A stretch of 64,000 nucleotides of DNA from Prochlorococcus marinus str. MIT 0917. Lineage in GTDB: Bacteria > Cyanobacteriota > Cyanobacteriia > PCC-6307 > Cyanobiaceae. Positions within the stretch are counted from its first letter, which is position 1, and each line of letters begins with the position of its first letter. The stretch lies in NCBI RefSeq assembly GCF_027359575.1, contig NZ_CP114784.1, positions 1,425,819 to 1,489,818 of the forward strand, read 5' to 3'. This document shows positions 42,535 to 53,725 of the stretch, piece after piece. Position numbers and translations under genes: made by a program. The notes under the pieces were generated by a model that saw nothing but the letters and a program-made list of their open reading frames with translations, ran no database searches and was not told the DNA's origin.

Positions 42535-43778
42535 GAGTTTTTCTTTAAAAAAGAAATTACTGATTTTAATTCTTCTGCAAGATAATCAATTTCGGATGGA
42601 GTTGATGTAAAGCTCAAGCTTGCTCTGGCTGTGTTTTTTATTCCATAGAAACGGTGAAGTGGTTGGCAGCAATGATGACCACTCCTTATGCAAATATTGC
42701 TGTTATCAAGTAACTCAGCAACATCATTAGAGTGAATACCTTTTATATAAAAAGTTGCTAAAGGTCCTCTATCAGGCTGGATTAAAGGGCTGGGACCAAG
42801 AATCTTTAAATCATCTATCTCCTCTAATTTCTCAAAAAGATATTGTGTTAATTCTTTCTCGTAATTATGGATTTCGTTTAATCCAATTGATTGTAAATAA
42901 TTAATTGCGGTTCCCATACCGATTGCCTCCCCAATAGCTGGGGTGCCCGCCTCGAATTTATGTGGTAAGTCTGCCCAAGTGCTGTTATCCTTAAAAACTT
43001 CATTAATCATCTCTCCTCCACCAAGGAAAGGAGGAATTTTTTTTAAAATTTCTTCTCTACCCCATAAAAAACCTATTCCAGTAGGACCGCAAAGTTTATG
43101 AGAAGATCCTGCTAGAAAATCAATACCAAGTTTTTGAATATCTACCGGCTTATGAGCAAGACTTTGGCAAGCATCTAAAAGGACTAAGCTACCTTTTTGA
43201 TGTGCAAGGTCTGAAATTTCCTCGATAGGATTACAACAACCTAGTGTATTACTGACATGAACAAGACTAACTATTTTAGTTTTATCACTCAATTTTTTTC
43301 TAAAGTCATCAAGATCTAGTTCTCCATTTTTATCAATATTGATATAAATTAATTTGCACTTTTTTGTGTTGGCTATTAACTGCCAAGGGACGATATTGCT
43401 ATGATGCTCCATTAAACTTATTAAAATCTCGTCGTTTTCCTGAAGTTCATAATTGCCCCATGTATAAGCTACAAGGTTGATAGCTTCAGTAGCATTCCTC
43501 GTGAAAACAATCTCTTTTTCATTATTACTATTAATAAAATTTGCTGTTAACTTTCTTGAATTTTCAAATTTTTCTGTTGCGATTGCACTCAACTGATGAG
43601 CACCTCTATGAACGTTAGCGTTTTGAAAGCTATAGTATTCTTTTAAAGAATCTATAACTTCTTGTGGCTTTTGACTAGTAGCTGCATGATCTAAATAGAT
43701 TAAATTATTATTATTTCCATTAAATAGTGGGAAATCACTTCTACTTTTCTCAGCAATCTTTTTTATTAAATGGTTCAC
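42531..43778 (-). CDS. sufS: Cysteine desulfurase SufS
   Basis: 415 residues, PLP enzyme. It has LDHAATSQKPQEVIDSL, VFTRNATEAINLVAYTWG, MEHHSNIVPWQLIA, the PLP Lys in LAGSSHKLCGPTGIGFLWG, and the group II catalytic Cys region (RSGHHCCQPLHRFYG). It frees sulfur from Cys for Fe-S assembly. Its start overlaps the sufD stop by four bases (ATGA). Last gene of sufB-C-D-S. Confidence 0.96.
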   Translation of the reverse strand: MNHLIKKIAEKSRSDFPLFNGNNNNLIYLDHAATSQKPQEVIDSLKEYYSFQNANVHRGAHQLSAIATEKFENSRKLTANFINSNNEKEIVFTRNATEAINLVAYTWGNYELQENDEILISLMEHHSNIVPWQLIANTKKCKLIYINIDKNGELDLDDFRKKLSDKTKIVSLVHVSNTLGCCNPIEEISDLAHQKGSLVLLDACQSLAHKPVDIQKLGIDFLAGSSHKLCGPTGIGFLWGREEILKKIPPFLGGGEMINEVFKDNSTWADLPHKFEAGTPAIGEAIGMGTAINYLQSIGLNEIHNYEKELTQYLFEKLEEIDDLKILGPSPLIQPDRGPLATFYIKGIHSNDVAELLDNSNICIRSGHHCCQPLHRFYGIKNTARASLSFTSTPSEIDYLAEELKSVISFLKKNS

Positions 43779-45025
43779 TTTTTTATATCTTGTATTAACT
43801 TTTCAATAAAATCCCATTTTCCAGCACTTTTAGGAAAGTGTGAAATTACTTCATCATAATATCCTTGTAATAACAAAGAATTAGCATGTTTATTATCAAT
43901 ACCTCTACTAAGTAAATAAAATAATTCCTCATCTTGGAGTTGGCTTACAGTTGCTCCATGAGTACACCTAACATCATCAGCAACTATTTCAAGCTCTGGT
44001 TTTGTATCTATTCTGGCGCGCTTGGAAAGTAATAAATTTCTACTTAGCTGGGCAGCTTCTGTTTTTTGTGCTTTTTGAGGAACTTCAATCGAACCATTAA
44101 AAATGCAATGGGAATATTCAGAAGCCACGGCTTTTTGTAATTGATCTAGCTTTCCATTTGGACCTTCAAATCTAATTAAAGAGTGTGTGGATATTTGCTC
44201 TTTTGATTTAGTGACTTGAAGCCCTTTGATAATTGTTGAAGCTTCTCCTTCACTTTGAATTATTCTTGGTTCAAATCGGGCATAATCCCAACCATGATGA
44301 ATTGAATGAAGAGAGTATTTGCTATTTGCTGATTGTTCTACGGCCAAAGTACAAATTGAGGAGGATTCTTTTTCTTCACCCAAAGAAATTAACCCATGAG
44401 TGAAATCTACGTTAGACTCTAGTTTTATTTCGATTAGATGATTTTGTGCTGAATTATTATTACCTTTGAAAATTTGTAAAAGATCTAATTTTGCCCCCTC
44501 CTCTATCAGGAGTAAGATTCTAGTTGAGACTGACTTTCCCTCTATTGATGGAATTACTATTTCTAATGATTGATTGAAATTACGTTTAACTTTTAAAGCA
44601 AGAAGCTCTATGCTTGAGGCCTGATTAAGAGATACCGAAATGTCATTTTTTATATTAGTTGACTTTACTATTTTGCCAAGATTATCTTCAATTTCTCTGT
44701 TGTTTAGCTTCTCAATTCCATTAGGTAGATTAATATTTAAAAGATTATTTTTATTAGGATTAATTATAATTCTTTCTCTGTTTTCATCCTTTGCTGGAAA
44801 GATAGATTTTGATTTATATTTAATATCTTTTCTATCGATAATTATTGGTAAAGACAAAAAATTATTTAACTTGTTGAAGTTGGATAATCGCCATGCTTCA
44901 TCTTTCTTAGAAGGCATCCCTTTCTCTAAGAGAAATTCTCGTCCTATTGATTGTTCGTTTTTTAAATAGCCCTCAGTTGTAGGAAGAGAGTCAAGCCAAT
45001 CGTGGCAAAGAGTTGATGATTTCAT
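43775..45025 (-). CDS. sufD: Fe-S assembly protein SufD
   Basis: 416 residues, with a variable N-terminal half and the conserved C-terminal beta-helix: [60 protein letters not shown], and [20 protein letters not shown]. SufD pairs with SufB on the SufC dimer and takes part in cluster assembly. It overlaps sufC upstream and sufS downstream by four bases each. Confidence 0.95.
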   Translation of the reverse strand: MKSSTLCHDWLDSLPTTEGYLKNEQSIGREFLLEKGMPSKKDEAWRLSNFNKLNNFLSLPIIIDRKDIKYKSKSIFPAKDENRERIIINPNKNNLLNINLPNGIEKLNNREIEDNLGKIVKSTNIKNDISVSLNQASSIELLALKVKRNFNQSLEIVIPSIEGKSVSTRILLLIEEGAKLDLLQIFKGNNNSAQNHLIEIKLESNVDFTHGLISLGEEKESSSICTLAVEQSANSKYSLHSIHHGWDYARFEPRIIQSEGEASTIIKGLQVTKSKEQISTHSLIRFEGPNGKLDQLQKAVASEYSHCIFNGSIEVPQKAQKTEAAQLSRNLLLSKRARIDTKPELEIVADDVRCTHGATVSQLQDEELFYLLSRGIDNKHANSLLLQGYYDEVISHFPKSAGKWDFIEKLIQDIKK

Positions 45026-45813
45026 TTTGCCATTTCCTTCTCTTTGGTATTTTTGTCAATAAATTCATATCCTGATTTCTCAAGGTCAATGGCTAGTTCT
45101 TTGTTGCCAGTTTTTATTATCTTTCCATCAGCCATTATGTGTACAAAGTCCGGAGTAATTTCATTGAGCAGTCTTTGATAATGGGTGATTAAAATAGTTG
45201 CGGAATTTGGTTGAGAGAGTCTATTTATCCCAGATGCAACAATTCTCAGAGCATCAATATCAAGTCCTGAGTCAGTTTCATCGAGTATTGATATTACCGG
45301 TTCAAGAAGAGCCATTTGAAGAATCTCGTTGCGTTTTTTCTCTCCTCCAGAAAAACCTTCATTTACGCTTCTTTGTAGAAAGGCTTGATCCATTTCAACT
45401 ATTTTCAATCTTTCTTTTACTAGATCTTCGAATTCAAAAGTATCTAATTCACTTTTAAGTAATTCTTTTCTTCTTGAATTGGTGGCAACTCTTAAGAACT
45501 CGAGATTACTAACACCAGGAATTTCTACTGGGTATTGAAAACCAAGGAAAATGCCAATTCTTGCTCGTTCTTCAGGTTCGAGCTCAAGAATATCCTTACC
45601 TTTAAATTGTATAGATCCCGATAAAACTTTGTAAGATGGGTGACCGGCTATAACTTTTGAAAGTGTACTTTTTCCGCTCCCATTGCGACCCATGATCGCA
45701 TGGATTTCTCCTGCTTTTACTAACAGATTGACTCCATGAAGTATCTCTTGATCCTCAACACTTGCATGCAGATCTTCAATAGATAATATTGTTTCTGAAG
45801 TTGATGAGATCAC
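45022..45813 (-). CDS. sufC: Fe-S assembly ATPase SufC
   Basis: 263 residues of ABC-ATPase type: Walker [21 protein letters not shown], the Q-loop [20 protein letters not shown], the signature [20 protein letters not shown], Walker [19 protein letters not shown], and the H-loop ITHYQRLL. It drives conformational change in the SufBCD scaffold. It is 50 bases after sufB and overlaps sufD. Confidence 0.97.
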   Translation of the reverse strand: MISSTSETILSIEDLHASVEDQEILHGVNLLVKAGEIHAIMGRNGSGKSTLSKVIAGHPSYKVLSGSIQFKGKDILELEPEERARIGIFLGFQYPVEIPGVSNLEFLRVATNSRRKELLKSELDTFEFEDLVKERLKIVEMDQAFLQRSVNEGFSGGEKKRNEILQMALLEPVISILDETDSGLDIDALRIVASGINRLSQPNSATILITHYQRLLNEITPDFVHIMADGKIIKTGNKELAIDLEKSGYEFIDKNTKEKEMAK

Positions 45814-45863
45814 TAAATTAGGGAGAGAGTTGTAGAGAGCAAATGTATGGTTTTCATTTATTT

Positions 45864-47306
45864 TTATCCAACCGAACCCTCTAATTTTAAAGCTAAAAGT
45901 TTATCAGCCTCAGATGCAAACTCCATAGGTAATTCATTGAAAACATCACTACAAAATCCACTGACTAACATTGAAACTGATTCCTCGAAATCAATTCCTC
46001 TACTTTGTAAGTAAAAAAGTTGATCTTCTGAAATCCTACAAGTACTAGCTTCATGTTCGATATTTGATTGAGGTTGTTTGGATTGAATATATGGGTATGT
46101 ATTTGCACTGGCTTTGTCACCTATTAACATGGAGTCACATTGACTGTAATTTCGAGAGCCCTCAGCATTTGGGCTTATGGATACAAGACCTCGATAGCTA
46201 TTCTTTGATTTTCCAGCACTGATTCCTTTACTTACGATTTTTGATTTTGTGTTTTTGCCTATGTGAATCATTTTTGTCCCAGTATCTGCTTTCTGACAAT
46301 TATTAGTGAGTGCAATTGAATAAAACTCACCAATGGAATTGTCTCCTTGTAATACGCAACTTGGGTATTTCCATGTAATTGCAGATCCTGTTTCGACTTG
46401 AGACCAGCTTATTTTGCTTTTCTTCCCTCTACATTCCCCTCTTTTTGTGACGAAGTTATATATTCCTCCAACCCCCTCCTCATTGCCTGCATACCAATTT
46501 TGCACGGTTGAATATTTAATAGATGCATTATCGAGTGCGACAAGCTCAACAACAGCAGCATGAAGTGTATTGGTATCAAACATAGGCGCTGTACAGCCCT
46601 CTAGATAACTAACGGAGGAAGAATCTTCTGCGATAATTAAAGTTCGTTCGAATTGACCAGTGTCGCCTGAATTTATTCTAAAATAAGATGATAATTCCAT
46701 AGGACATACGACACCTTTGGGTATGTAAACAAAAGAACCGTCACTGAAAACTGCAGAATTTAGGGCTGCAAAAAAGTTATCATTGATAGGAACAACACTA
46801 CCCATATATTTTTCAACGAGATCTGGATATTCGCTAATCGCTTCACTAATAGAGCAGAATATTACTCCATGTTCAGCTAGTTTTTCCTTGTATGTTGTCG
46901 CTATGGAAACACTGTCAAATACAGCATCTACGGCTACATTAGATAATCTTTTTTGCTCACTAAGTGGTATTCCAAGCTTTTCAAAAGTTTCAAGTAATTT
47001 AGGATCAACTTCATCTAAACTCTTCTTCTTTATGTCTTGTTTAGGGGCTGCATAATAAACTAGATCTTGATAATCTACTTTGGAATAAGTTAAGCCAGAC
47101 CAGTCAGGTTCTTTCATTTTCAACCATTGTTCGTAAGCTCTTAAACGAAATTTTAATAAAAAACCTGGTTCATTTTTTTTGGCGGAAATTAACCTAATAA
47201 CATCTTCATTCAATCCTTTTGGGATTTTTTCAGTTTCAATTTCAGTTATAAAACCGTATTTATAAGGTTGTGAAACAATTTCTTCGACAGTATTAGATTG
47301 GGTCAT
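45864..47306 (-). CDS. sufB: Fe-S assembly scaffold SufB
   Basis: 480 residues. It contains the family blocks [80 protein letters not shown], and the C-terminal [20 protein letters not shown]. SufB receives sulfur from SufS/SufE-type donors and holds the nascent cluster. First gene of the suf operon; its promoter should lie in 47307-47457. A sufR repressor gene is not recognisable next to it in this window. Confidence 0.97.
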   Translation of the reverse strand: MTQSNTVEEIVSQPYKYGFITEIETEKIPKGLNEDVIRLISAKKNEPGFLLKFRLRAYEQWLKMKEPDWSGLTYSKVDYQDLVYYAAPKQDIKKKSLDEVDPKLLETFEKLGIPLSEQKRLSNVAVDAVFDSVSIATTYKEKLAEHGVIFCSISEAISEYPDLVEKYMGSVVPINDNFFAALNSAVFSDGSFVYIPKGVVCPMELSSYFRINSGDTGQFERTLIIAEDSSSVSYLEGCTAPMFDTNTLHAAVVELVALDNASIKYSTVQNWYAGNEEGVGGIYNFVTKRGECRGKKSKISWSQVETGSAITWKYPSCVLQGDNSIGEFYSIALTNNCQKADTGTKMIHIGKNTKSKIVSKGISAGKSKNSYRGLVSISPNAEGSRNYSQCDSMLIGDKASANTYPYIQSKQPQSNIEHEASTCRISEDQLFYLQSRGIDFEESVSMLVSGFCSDVFNELPMEFASEADKLLALKLEGSVG

Positions 47307-47457
47307 TTTATTTTGATTAAATAAAGTCGTAGTAGTTTTTTATTTATGAAAAGTTTGGCTTTTAAGATCCAAGATAATCTTTAATTATGACATCTGGGGC
47401 TCATCATTTGATCAGAGTGTTTTGATAGTTGGATCTCAAATATCATTCTAAGTCAAA

Positions 47458-47649
47458 TCAAGGGGGAAAACCCAGTTTTATAAAAGTAGTTTTAATCTCC
47501 CACAAGCATAAGTCAAAATGCTTACAACCGTTTCCAGTTCTAATTGTGCAGGAATAAACTCTTAATCTTTTTTTAATTCGTAAAAGATTTTCTAATGTAT
47601 ACAAATAGTTATGTAAATCCCCATTGATACTGTTGATTTCATTTGTCAA
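47458..47649 (-). CDS. 63-aa cysteine-containing small protein upstream of sufB
   Basis: 63 residues. A helical N-terminal half (MTNEINSINGDLHNYLYTLE, then NLLRIKKRLR) is followed by a segment with three cysteines (VYSCTIRTGNGCKHFDLCLW). The last two Cys are spaced C-x5-C. It is on the same strand as the suf genes and 150 bases upstream of sufB. A metal-binding role is possible, but no family is recognised. Confidence 0.45.
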   Translation of the reverse strand: MTNEINSINGDLHNYLYTLENLLRIKKRLRVYSCTIRTGNGCKHFDLCLWEIKTTFIKLGFPP

Positions 47650-47786
47650 TTCCTTTTTTGGACTTGTAATAGTTAATGAATGAATATCTTTCCCTTCTTT
47701 ATAAGTGGAAAAAATAAGATAAAACCTATTTAAAGATAAATATTCTTTTAAACTTTAAACATAAGAGATGCTACCGCTGCCAGATC

Positions 47787-48146
47787 ATGGAATCGACTTT
47801 GAACGATAATTTTCAAAATAGTCCCTTGAGTAAAGATGATATAAATTTGATTGGCTTAACTAACCTTTCAGCTAGTGAAAAGCATCATTTAAGAATGCTT
47901 GCACATTGCTTGCAATGTTTTAAATCCATGAGTAAGGATAATCCAAGAGGTTTAATCCCTGTGAAGGAAGAATGGCTTGAATGGTGCTTGAAGAATCCCA
48001 TCATGATGGAAGATGACGAGTTTGTGCAGGTAATGTTCGAGCAATTTTCTGGAGCAGCTATCCAGCTGGAAAGCTTGTCAAATGATTTAAAAGTTGCTCC
48101 ATTGGATTTGACCTTGAGAAATTTAATCGATGCATATGAGACTTGA
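47787..48146 (+). CDS. Conserved-type 119-aa protein
   Basis: 119 residues, soluble and helical: LTNLSASEKHHLRMLAHCLQ, CFKSMSKDNPRGLIPVKEEW, then LEWCLKNP, and DDEFVQVMFEQFSGAAIQLE. It has no membrane segment. It is divergent from the sufB unit. Unknown function; the pattern looks conserved in marine picocyanobacteria (from memory). Confidence 0.65.
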   Translation: MESTLNDNFQNSPLSKDDINLIGLTNLSASEKHHLRMLAHCLQCFKSMSKDNPRGLIPVKEEWLEWCLKNPIMMEDDEFVQVMFEQFSGAAIQLESLSNDLKVAPLDLTLRNLIDAYET

Positions 48147-48443
48147 AATCGTTTTTGGCTATGGATGAGAAAACTTTATTTACGAGGTTGATCCCAAAGA
48201 AAAAAGTCTTCGAAAATTTCAAAATTCGGATTTATTTTTTTTCATTGACTTTGAAATTATTTTTTTGTTGGAAATTCTTGGATTGGTAATGAACTCATAT
48301 TTGTTAGTTATAGCAATGCTTTTCAGCGGCAGATACCAAATTTTGATCTCTTCTGGGAGTCAGTAGATGCTGACCACACTAACGAGAAGAGCACATTTCA
48401 TCACATACTTATCGGACTGATCCCAAAAAAAAAATGGAGGTTT
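48147..48443. other. Intergenic region upstream of DUF4912 gene
   Basis: About 300 bases with no gene I can support. It holds a short stem GTCAG/CTGAC near 48358 and a 16-codon frame MLFSGRYQILISSGSQ. It probably contains a promoter and 5' UTR, and possibly a small RNA. A strong Shine-Dalgarno (TGGAGG) lies before 48444. Confidence 0.35.
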
Positions 48444-49529
48444 ATGGGCGTGACTTTTGATCAAGAATCCCTGTCACGTTTAACACTTCGTCAGCTTCGT
48501 ATTAAGGCTAGTGAATTAGGTATTCCCCTTTATAGTAGAAAATCAAAGGCTGATTTAGTTAAGGGTGTTTTGCTATACGAAGAGAAAAAGGAATTAGAAA
48601 AACAGTTGATAAATAGTAAAGCCCAATCATCCAGCGAAACTACATTCTCCAGTTCTTCAGAGACAAAAGTCGTTTTTCTTCCTCGTGATCCCGAGTGGGC
48701 ATATGTCTTTTGGGAAATATCAGATGCTGATCGTTCTAATGCTCAAAATGAAGGAGCTATTCGGTTGTGTTTGCGTTTAGCTGATGTAACCAATAAAAAT
48801 AATGGAGAAGCTAATCCGGGAACTCTTCAAGAAGTTGTTGTTGATAGTCATAGTACCGAGTGGTACTTACCTATTCCTTTAGGTGGAAGAGATTATAAGG
48901 TTGAACTCGGTTATCGAATTGGTCACACATGGATGTCACTTGCTCATTCATCTTCAGCCAAAGTACCCTCACTTCATCCAAGTGAACAAATTCTTGATCA
49001 ATTTGTTCCTTTTAGCTTGGAAGCCCCAGTTACCTCTTCTGATTCTAAGATAGAAAGTTCTGCATCAGAACAACCAGATAGTGGTTTACATGAGCGGTTG
49101 TATCAATCAGCGACCACAAAATTTAGGACTCGAAGAGTTGGTTCAGAAGAATTCCAAGAGGGTTTTCCAGGAGATATAAATTCAAACAATGAATCTGGTA
49201 GTGGCCTTTGGGCTAGTGGCTTGAATGAATCTGGTATTGGAGGGGTTCCTCAACCACGTTCTTTTTGGCTAGTTGCTGATGCTGAATTAATTGTGTATGG
49301 AGCTACTGACCCCTCGGCTAAATTATTTATCGAAGATGAAGAGGTTCCATTAGCAAATGATGGAACCTTTAGATTGCAAGTCCCATTCAGAGATGGTATT
49401 CAGAACTATTCAATTAAAGCGATAGATAAAGATGGGGTTGATTCAAGGAATATAACAATGAAATTCGAAAGAGTTACTCCAGTTGATAATACTAATCCAA
49501 ATTCAAAAGCTGAATCAGAATGGTTTTAA
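48444..49529 (+). CDS. SAP-like/DUF4912 protein
   Basis: 361 residues. Residues 8-45 form a SAP/Rho-N-like helix-extension-helix (LTLRQLRIKASELGIPLYSR). Residues 70-180 are a DUF4912 domain (VVFLPRDPEWAYVFWEISDA, YKVELGYRIGHTWMSLAHSS). A disordered linker and a C-terminal second beta domain follow (RSFWLVADAELIVYGATDPS). RBS GGAGG precedes ATG 48444. DUF4912 has no assigned role. The SAP-like part suggests nucleic acid binding. A shorter paralog of the DUF4912 part is at 13943. Confidence 0.75.
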   Translation: MGVTFDQESLSRLTLRQLRIKASELGIPLYSRKSKADLVKGVLLYEEKKELEKQLINSKAQSSSETTFSSSSETKVVFLPRDPEWAYVFWEISDADRSNAQNEGAIRLCLRLADVTNKNNGEANPGTLQEVVVDSHSTEWYLPIPLGGRDYKVELGYRIGHTWMSLAHSSSAKVPSLHPSEQILDQFVPFSLEAPVTSSDSKIESSASEQPDSGLHERLYQSATTKFRTRRVGSEEFQEGFPGDINSNNESGSGLWASGLNESGIGGVPQPRSFWLVADAELIVYGATDPSAKLFIEDEEVPLANDGTFRLQVPFRDGIQNYSIKAIDKDGVDSRNITMKFERVTPVDNTNPNSKAESEWF

Positions 49530-49549
49530 ATTTAATCCCCACTTAATTA

Positions 49550-49720
49550 ATGGCTCGCTTAATTGTTGCTTTTACTCCATTAGTAGGCGCTATTGCTTTT
49601 CCTTTATTAATTCCTACTACGATTGAGCGTTTAGGACTTGGTCCTGGTGTTTTAAGTGCGTTGATATTAAGTACTCTTTGGTTTATCGCAATGCTTCGTA
49701 CTTCTGAAATGCCTCACTGA
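49550..49720 (+). CDS. 56-aa two-helix membrane protein
   Basis: ATG 49550 encodes MARLIVAFTPLVGAIAFPLL, then a polar turn (IPTTIERLGLGPG) and a second helix (VLSALILSTLWFIAMLRTSE), ending MPH. It is 20 bases after the DUF4912 gene, so probably in the same operon. It resembles tiny thylakoid proteins, but no name can be given. Confidence 0.65.
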   Translation: MARLIVAFTPLVGAIAFPLLIPTTIERLGLGPGVLSALILSTLWFIAMLRTSEMPH

Positions 49721-49784
49721 ATTCAAAGTGTTGCCATTTCATTCTCGATTCATTTGTTATATCATTCACTAATTTATTCTCAAA

Positions 49785-51434
49785 GTGTTTTCTACAGAAT
49801 TTAGCCAACTTACAGTTAAGTTAAACTCATCTTTTACTGATCAGAAACCAGGTACTTCTGGATTAAGAAAAAGTACTTTGCAGTTCGAAGAGACTCACTA
49901 CCTTGAGAGTTTTATTGAATCAATCTTGTGTTCCCTGCCTGGGGTGCCTGGTGGTGTTTTGGTTGTTGGAGGTGATGGTAGATATGGCAACAAAAGAGCG
50001 ATTGATATTATTATTCGAATGGCAGCTGCACATGGAATTCAAAAAGTTATAACAACTGTAGATGGGATTTTGTCGACCCCTGCGGCTTCTAATTTGATTC
50101 GACTTAATAAAGCAATAGGTGGGATTATTTTATCTGCTAGTCATAATCCAGGAGGACTTGAAGGTGATTTTGGCGTCAAGCTAAATGGATCAAATGGTGG
50201 TCCTGCTTCCGAATCTTTAACTGATAAAATTTACAATTACTCCAAGAATCTTCAAGAATATAAGATCATAAAATGTCAATCAAATAATTCTTACTCATCT
50301 GGGAAATATAAACTAGCTTCAATGGTTGTCGAGATTATTGATGGAATAGAAGATTACTTAGATTTAATGAAAAAAATATTTGATTTTGATTTGATTAGTT
50401 CCTATATCAACAAAGATTTTCCGATCGTTTTTGATGCATTAAATGCTGTTACGGGGCCATATGCAAAGCGTCTTTTTGTTGATCATTTAGGAGCTAATGC
50501 AGAAACAGTAAGGAATGGAATACCTTTGGAAGATTTTGGAGGTCTTCATCCTGATCCAAATTTGACTTATGCCAAAGATCTTGCTGATTTGCTTTTAAAA
50601 GGGAATTTATTTTCCTTCGGAGCAGCATGTGATGGGGATGGCGATAGAAATATGATTTTAGGACGTGGTTGCTTTGTAAATCCTAGTGATAGCCTTGCAA
50701 TTTTGGCTGCTAATTATGATTGCGTGCCAGGATATGCCAAAGGTTTATCGGGTGTCGCTCGTTCCATGCCTACGAGCTCCGCTGTAGATGTTGTTGCAAA
50801 ACATTTAGGAATAAATTGCTTTGAAACTCCTACTGGATGGAAATTCTTTGGCAATCTTTTGGACGCTAATCAAATTACTCTTTGTGGAGAGGAGAGCTTT
50901 GGGACTGGAAGTGATCATGTAAGAGAGAAAGATGGATTATGGGCTGTTCTCTTTTGGTTACAGATACTTGCGACCAAGAAAAAGTCTGTTTCTGAGATAA
51001 TGAGAGATCATTGGCTATTTTTTGGTCGTCATTATTATTCTCGCCATGACTATGAATCTATTCCATCTGAAGTTGCAAATTCTCTTTATTCCAGATTGAG
51101 CAATATGCTTCCCACTTTGAAAGATCAATCTTTTGCTGGTAGGACAGTTAAAAATGCTGATGATTTTAGCTACACAGATCCAGTTGATGGTTCAATTACT
51201 CTTAATCAGGGTTTGAGAATTTTATTAGATGATGGTAGTAGAGTGTTAGTTAGACTTTCTGGTACTGGCACTCAAGGAGCTACGTTAAGAGTTTACTTTG
51301 AAAGCTTTGTTCCAAGCGATGGTGATATCAGTCAAGATCCTCAGTTAGCCTTGGATCCTTTGATTAAAAGCATTGACTCTTTAGCTGAGATTTCACAACG
51401 AACAGGCATGTTCGCTCCTTCAGTTATTACTTAG
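49785..51434 (+). CDS. pgm: Phosphoglucomutase
   Basis: 549 residues from GTG 49785. It has TSGLRKSTLQFEETHYLESF at the start, the phosphoserine loop GGIILSASHNPGGLEGDFGV (about residues 112-131), the metal loop GAACDGDGDRNMILG, the sugar-specificity loop CGEESFGTGSDHVREKDGLW, and the phosphate-binding LVRLSGTGTQGATLRVYFES. It interconverts glucose-1- and -6-phosphate for glycogen and nucleotide-sugar synthesis. Length is normal for the alpha-PGM family. Confidence 0.96.
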   Translation: MFSTEFSQLTVKLNSSFTDQKPGTSGLRKSTLQFEETHYLESFIESILCSLPGVPGGVLVVGGDGRYGNKRAIDIIIRMAAAHGIQKVITTVDGILSTPAASNLIRLNKAIGGIILSASHNPGGLEGDFGVKLNGSNGGPASESLTDKIYNYSKNLQEYKIIKCQSNNSYSSGKYKLASMVVEIIDGIEDYLDLMKKIFDFDLISSYINKDFPIVFDALNAVTGPYAKRLFVDHLGANAETVRNGIPLEDFGGLHPDPNLTYAKDLADLLLKGNLFSFGAACDGDGDRNMILGRGCFVNPSDSLAILAANYDCVPGYAKGLSGVARSMPTSSAVDVVAKHLGINCFETPTGWKFFGNLLDANQITLCGEESFGTGSDHVREKDGLWAVLFWLQILATKKKSVSEIMRDHWLFFGRHYYSRHDYESIPSEVANSLYSRLSNMLPTLKDQSFAGRTVKNADDFSYTDPVDGSITLNQGLRILLDDGSRVLVRLSGTGTQGATLRVYFESFVPSDGDISQDPQLALDPLIKSIDSLAEISQRTGMFAPSVIT

Positions 51435-51520
51435 TTTAAAAACTTCCAATTGGAAATCATCAAAACAACTTTATAAGTTTTTTTTTGCTTTTAGAGTAAT
51501 AACAATGTTTTTTATTAGCT

Positions 51521-53725
51521 TTGGCAAAAGATCTGTTTGCTTTGAATGGTGAACAGCTAATACAGAAAAATGCTCCTTTAGCTGATCGCTTACGGCCTCA
51601 AACCCTTGAAGAATTTGTTGGTCAAGATCATATTCTTGCTCAAGGGCGTTTATTGAGACGTTCAATTGTTGCTGACAAAGTAGGGAATTTATTGCTTTAT
51701 GGACCACCTGGAGTTGGTAAGACTACTTTGGCTAGGATTATCGCCTCAAATACACTATCTCACTTTAGTGTCGTAAATGCTGCCTTGGCTGGCATCAAGG
51801 ATTTGAGATCTGAGATTGAATCTGCAATCGAAAGATTAAATAAATATGGTAAACGCACGATTTTATTTATTGATGAGGTTCATAGATTTAATACTGCTCA
51901 ACAAGATGCCTTATTGCCTTGGGTTGAGAATGGAACTTTGACCCTGATTGGGGCAACTACGGAAAATCCATATTTTGAAGTAAATAAAGCTTTGGTAAGC
52001 AGATCTAGATTATTTCGATTAAATAGCCTTAATTCACAGGCATTACATCAATTGTTAAAACGAGCTTTGAGCGATAAGGAAAGGGGTTATGGGTTGAAAT
52101 TAATAAATTTAGCTAGTGAAGCTGAGGATCATTTGGTTGATGTTTGTAATGGCGATGCACGAGTTCTGCTTAATGCACTTGAACTTGCTGTAGAGAGCAC
52201 TATCGCTAATCAAGATAGTTCAATCAGTATTGATCTCAAGATTGCTGAGGATTCAATTCAAGAACGAGCGGTTTTATACGACAAAAAAGGTGATGCTCAT
52301 TTTGATACGATTAGCGCTTTTATTAAGTCATTAAGAGGTTCGGATCCTGATGCGGCATTGTTTTGGCTTGCTCGAATGTTGGAGGCTGGAGAAAATCCAC
52401 GATTCATTTTTAGACGTATGCTCATCGCTGCAGGAGAAGATATTGGTCTTGCTGATCCCAATGCAATTGTCATAGTTGAGGCATGCGCCGCGGCTTTTGA
52501 TCGAATAGGTTTGCCAGAGGGTATTTACCCACTGGCTCAGGCAACCTTGTACTTGGCTTCAACTGAGAAAAGCAATAGTGTGAAGGCTATTTTTAAAGCA
52601 GTTCAGAAAGTTAAAGATTCCGACAATCAAAATGTTCCATCTCATCTTAAAGATGCAAATCGAGATCAAGAAGCTTTTGGAGATGGTATGGGTTATCGGT
52701 ATCCACATTCATTTTCACAAAATTGGGTTCCACAGCAGTATTTGCCAGATAGTTTGCTAAATGAGATTTTTTGGGAGCCAACAGAACATGGATGGGAGGG
52801 GCAAAGACGATCTCTTTTGAATGAGAGAAGATCTGAACAGTTAGCTTCATTAGTTGAGCTTGAGCAGCAAAATCCTTTAACTATTACATCTAGAAAAGTT
52901 GATAATGATTTGGAGAAATGGTTATCTCGTCAAACTTTGCAAGAGGGGGAAAGATTAAAAAATTTGATGACTAAATTATGGTCAGGTATTAATTGGAAGA
53001 TAAATCATAGGGTTTTAGTCTTAACACCTAGTTCTTTGCTTTGGTCTTTAAAGCCTTTAAGAGAGACATCTGAAGGTGGTGTCGTTATTGCTGTATTAGA
53101 AGAAAATCATTCTAGGTTATTAGCTGAATTAGACTGTTTGGCTCCAATGGAGCGCCCACTTTTAATTGATTCAAAAGTTGAATCAATTAAAAAATTAGAA
53201 GAAAATCTCAAGTTTGAGGTAATTGGAGGAAGGATCCCTTGGAGAGTTTTTTCTGAAACAAATTTTTCTAAATTGTGGCCCATTCTTACTGAGAAATGTA
53301 CAGCGGATACAGAATTAAGTTTGATTATAAGTAACCCGTGTTCTGGCCCTGCCCTTTCTTTAAAGGAAAGCTTAGAAGTAAATAGCAATAATAAAAATAC
53401 TGATTGTTCATTATTGAATGATTTAATTTGTAAAGAAGAGAATTGGTTAAACAACCAAGAGCATAAAGAAAAATTTATTTTACAATTAGAAAAATTAGGC
53501 TGGAAAATTTCTTGTGAAGAATGGATTGAGTTTGTATATCAAAAAGTTGATAGCTCTATAATTAAAAGGTGGCTTAGTCAAGGAAGTGAATATCGAGGAA
53601 TTATTCTAAAAAATTGTGATGAAGATCAATTGAATCGATTAAAAAAATTATTTGAAAGCTTGGATGGCAGGACTATAAAACAAAAGCTTATACATACTAA
53701 GTTGCTTGCTAAAAATAAGAATTAA
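51521..53725 (+). CDS. RarA/MgsA AAA ATPase fused to a C-terminal domain
   Basis: 734 residues from TTG 51521. The N-terminal 430 residues are a RarA (MgsA) clamp-loader-like ATPase: [20 protein letters not shown], Walker [19 protein letters not shown], Walker [17 protein letters not shown], sensor [20 protein letters not shown], and the MgsA C-terminal [20 protein letters not shown]. The last 300 residues are an extra cyanobacterial domain, related by layout to methyltransferase-like folds but lacking a visible SAM motif. RarA acts at stalled replication forks. The fusion is known in cyanobacteria. Confidence 0.88.
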   Translation: MAKDLFALNGEQLIQKNAPLADRLRPQTLEEFVGQDHILAQGRLLRRSIVADKVGNLLLYGPPGVGKTTLARIIASNTLSHFSVVNAALAGIKDLRSEIESAIERLNKYGKRTILFIDEVHRFNTAQQDALLPWVENGTLTLIGATTENPYFEVNKALVSRSRLFRLNSLNSQALHQLLKRALSDKERGYGLKLINLASEAEDHLVDVCNGDARVLLNALELAVESTIANQDSSISIDLKIAEDSIQERAVLYDKKGDAHFDTISAFIKSLRGSDPDAALFWLARMLEAGENPRFIFRRMLIAAGEDIGLADPNAIVIVEACAAAFDRIGLPEGIYPLAQATLYLASTEKSNSVKAIFKAVQKVKDSDNQNVPSHLKDANRDQEAFGDGMGYRYPHSFSQNWVPQQYLPDSLLNEIFWEPTEHGWEGQRRSLLNERRSEQLASLVELEQQNPLTITSRKVDNDLEKWLSRQTLQEGERLKNLMTKLWSGINWKINHRVLVLTPSSLLWSLKPLRETSEGGVVIAVLEENHSRLLAELDCLAPMERPLLIDSKVESIKKLEENLKFEVIGGRIPWRVFSETNFSKLWPILTEKCTADTELSLIISNPCSGPALSLKESLEVNSNNKNTDCSLLNDLICKEENWLNNQEHKEKFILQLEKLGWKISCEEWIEFVYQKVDSSIIKRWLSQGSEYRGIILKNCDEDQLNRLKKLFESLDGRTIKQKLIHTKLLAKNKN

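Noticed and set aside
47458-47649. SufR repressor upstream of sufB
   Set aside because: It has three cysteines but only 63 residues and no winged-helix DNA-binding domain.
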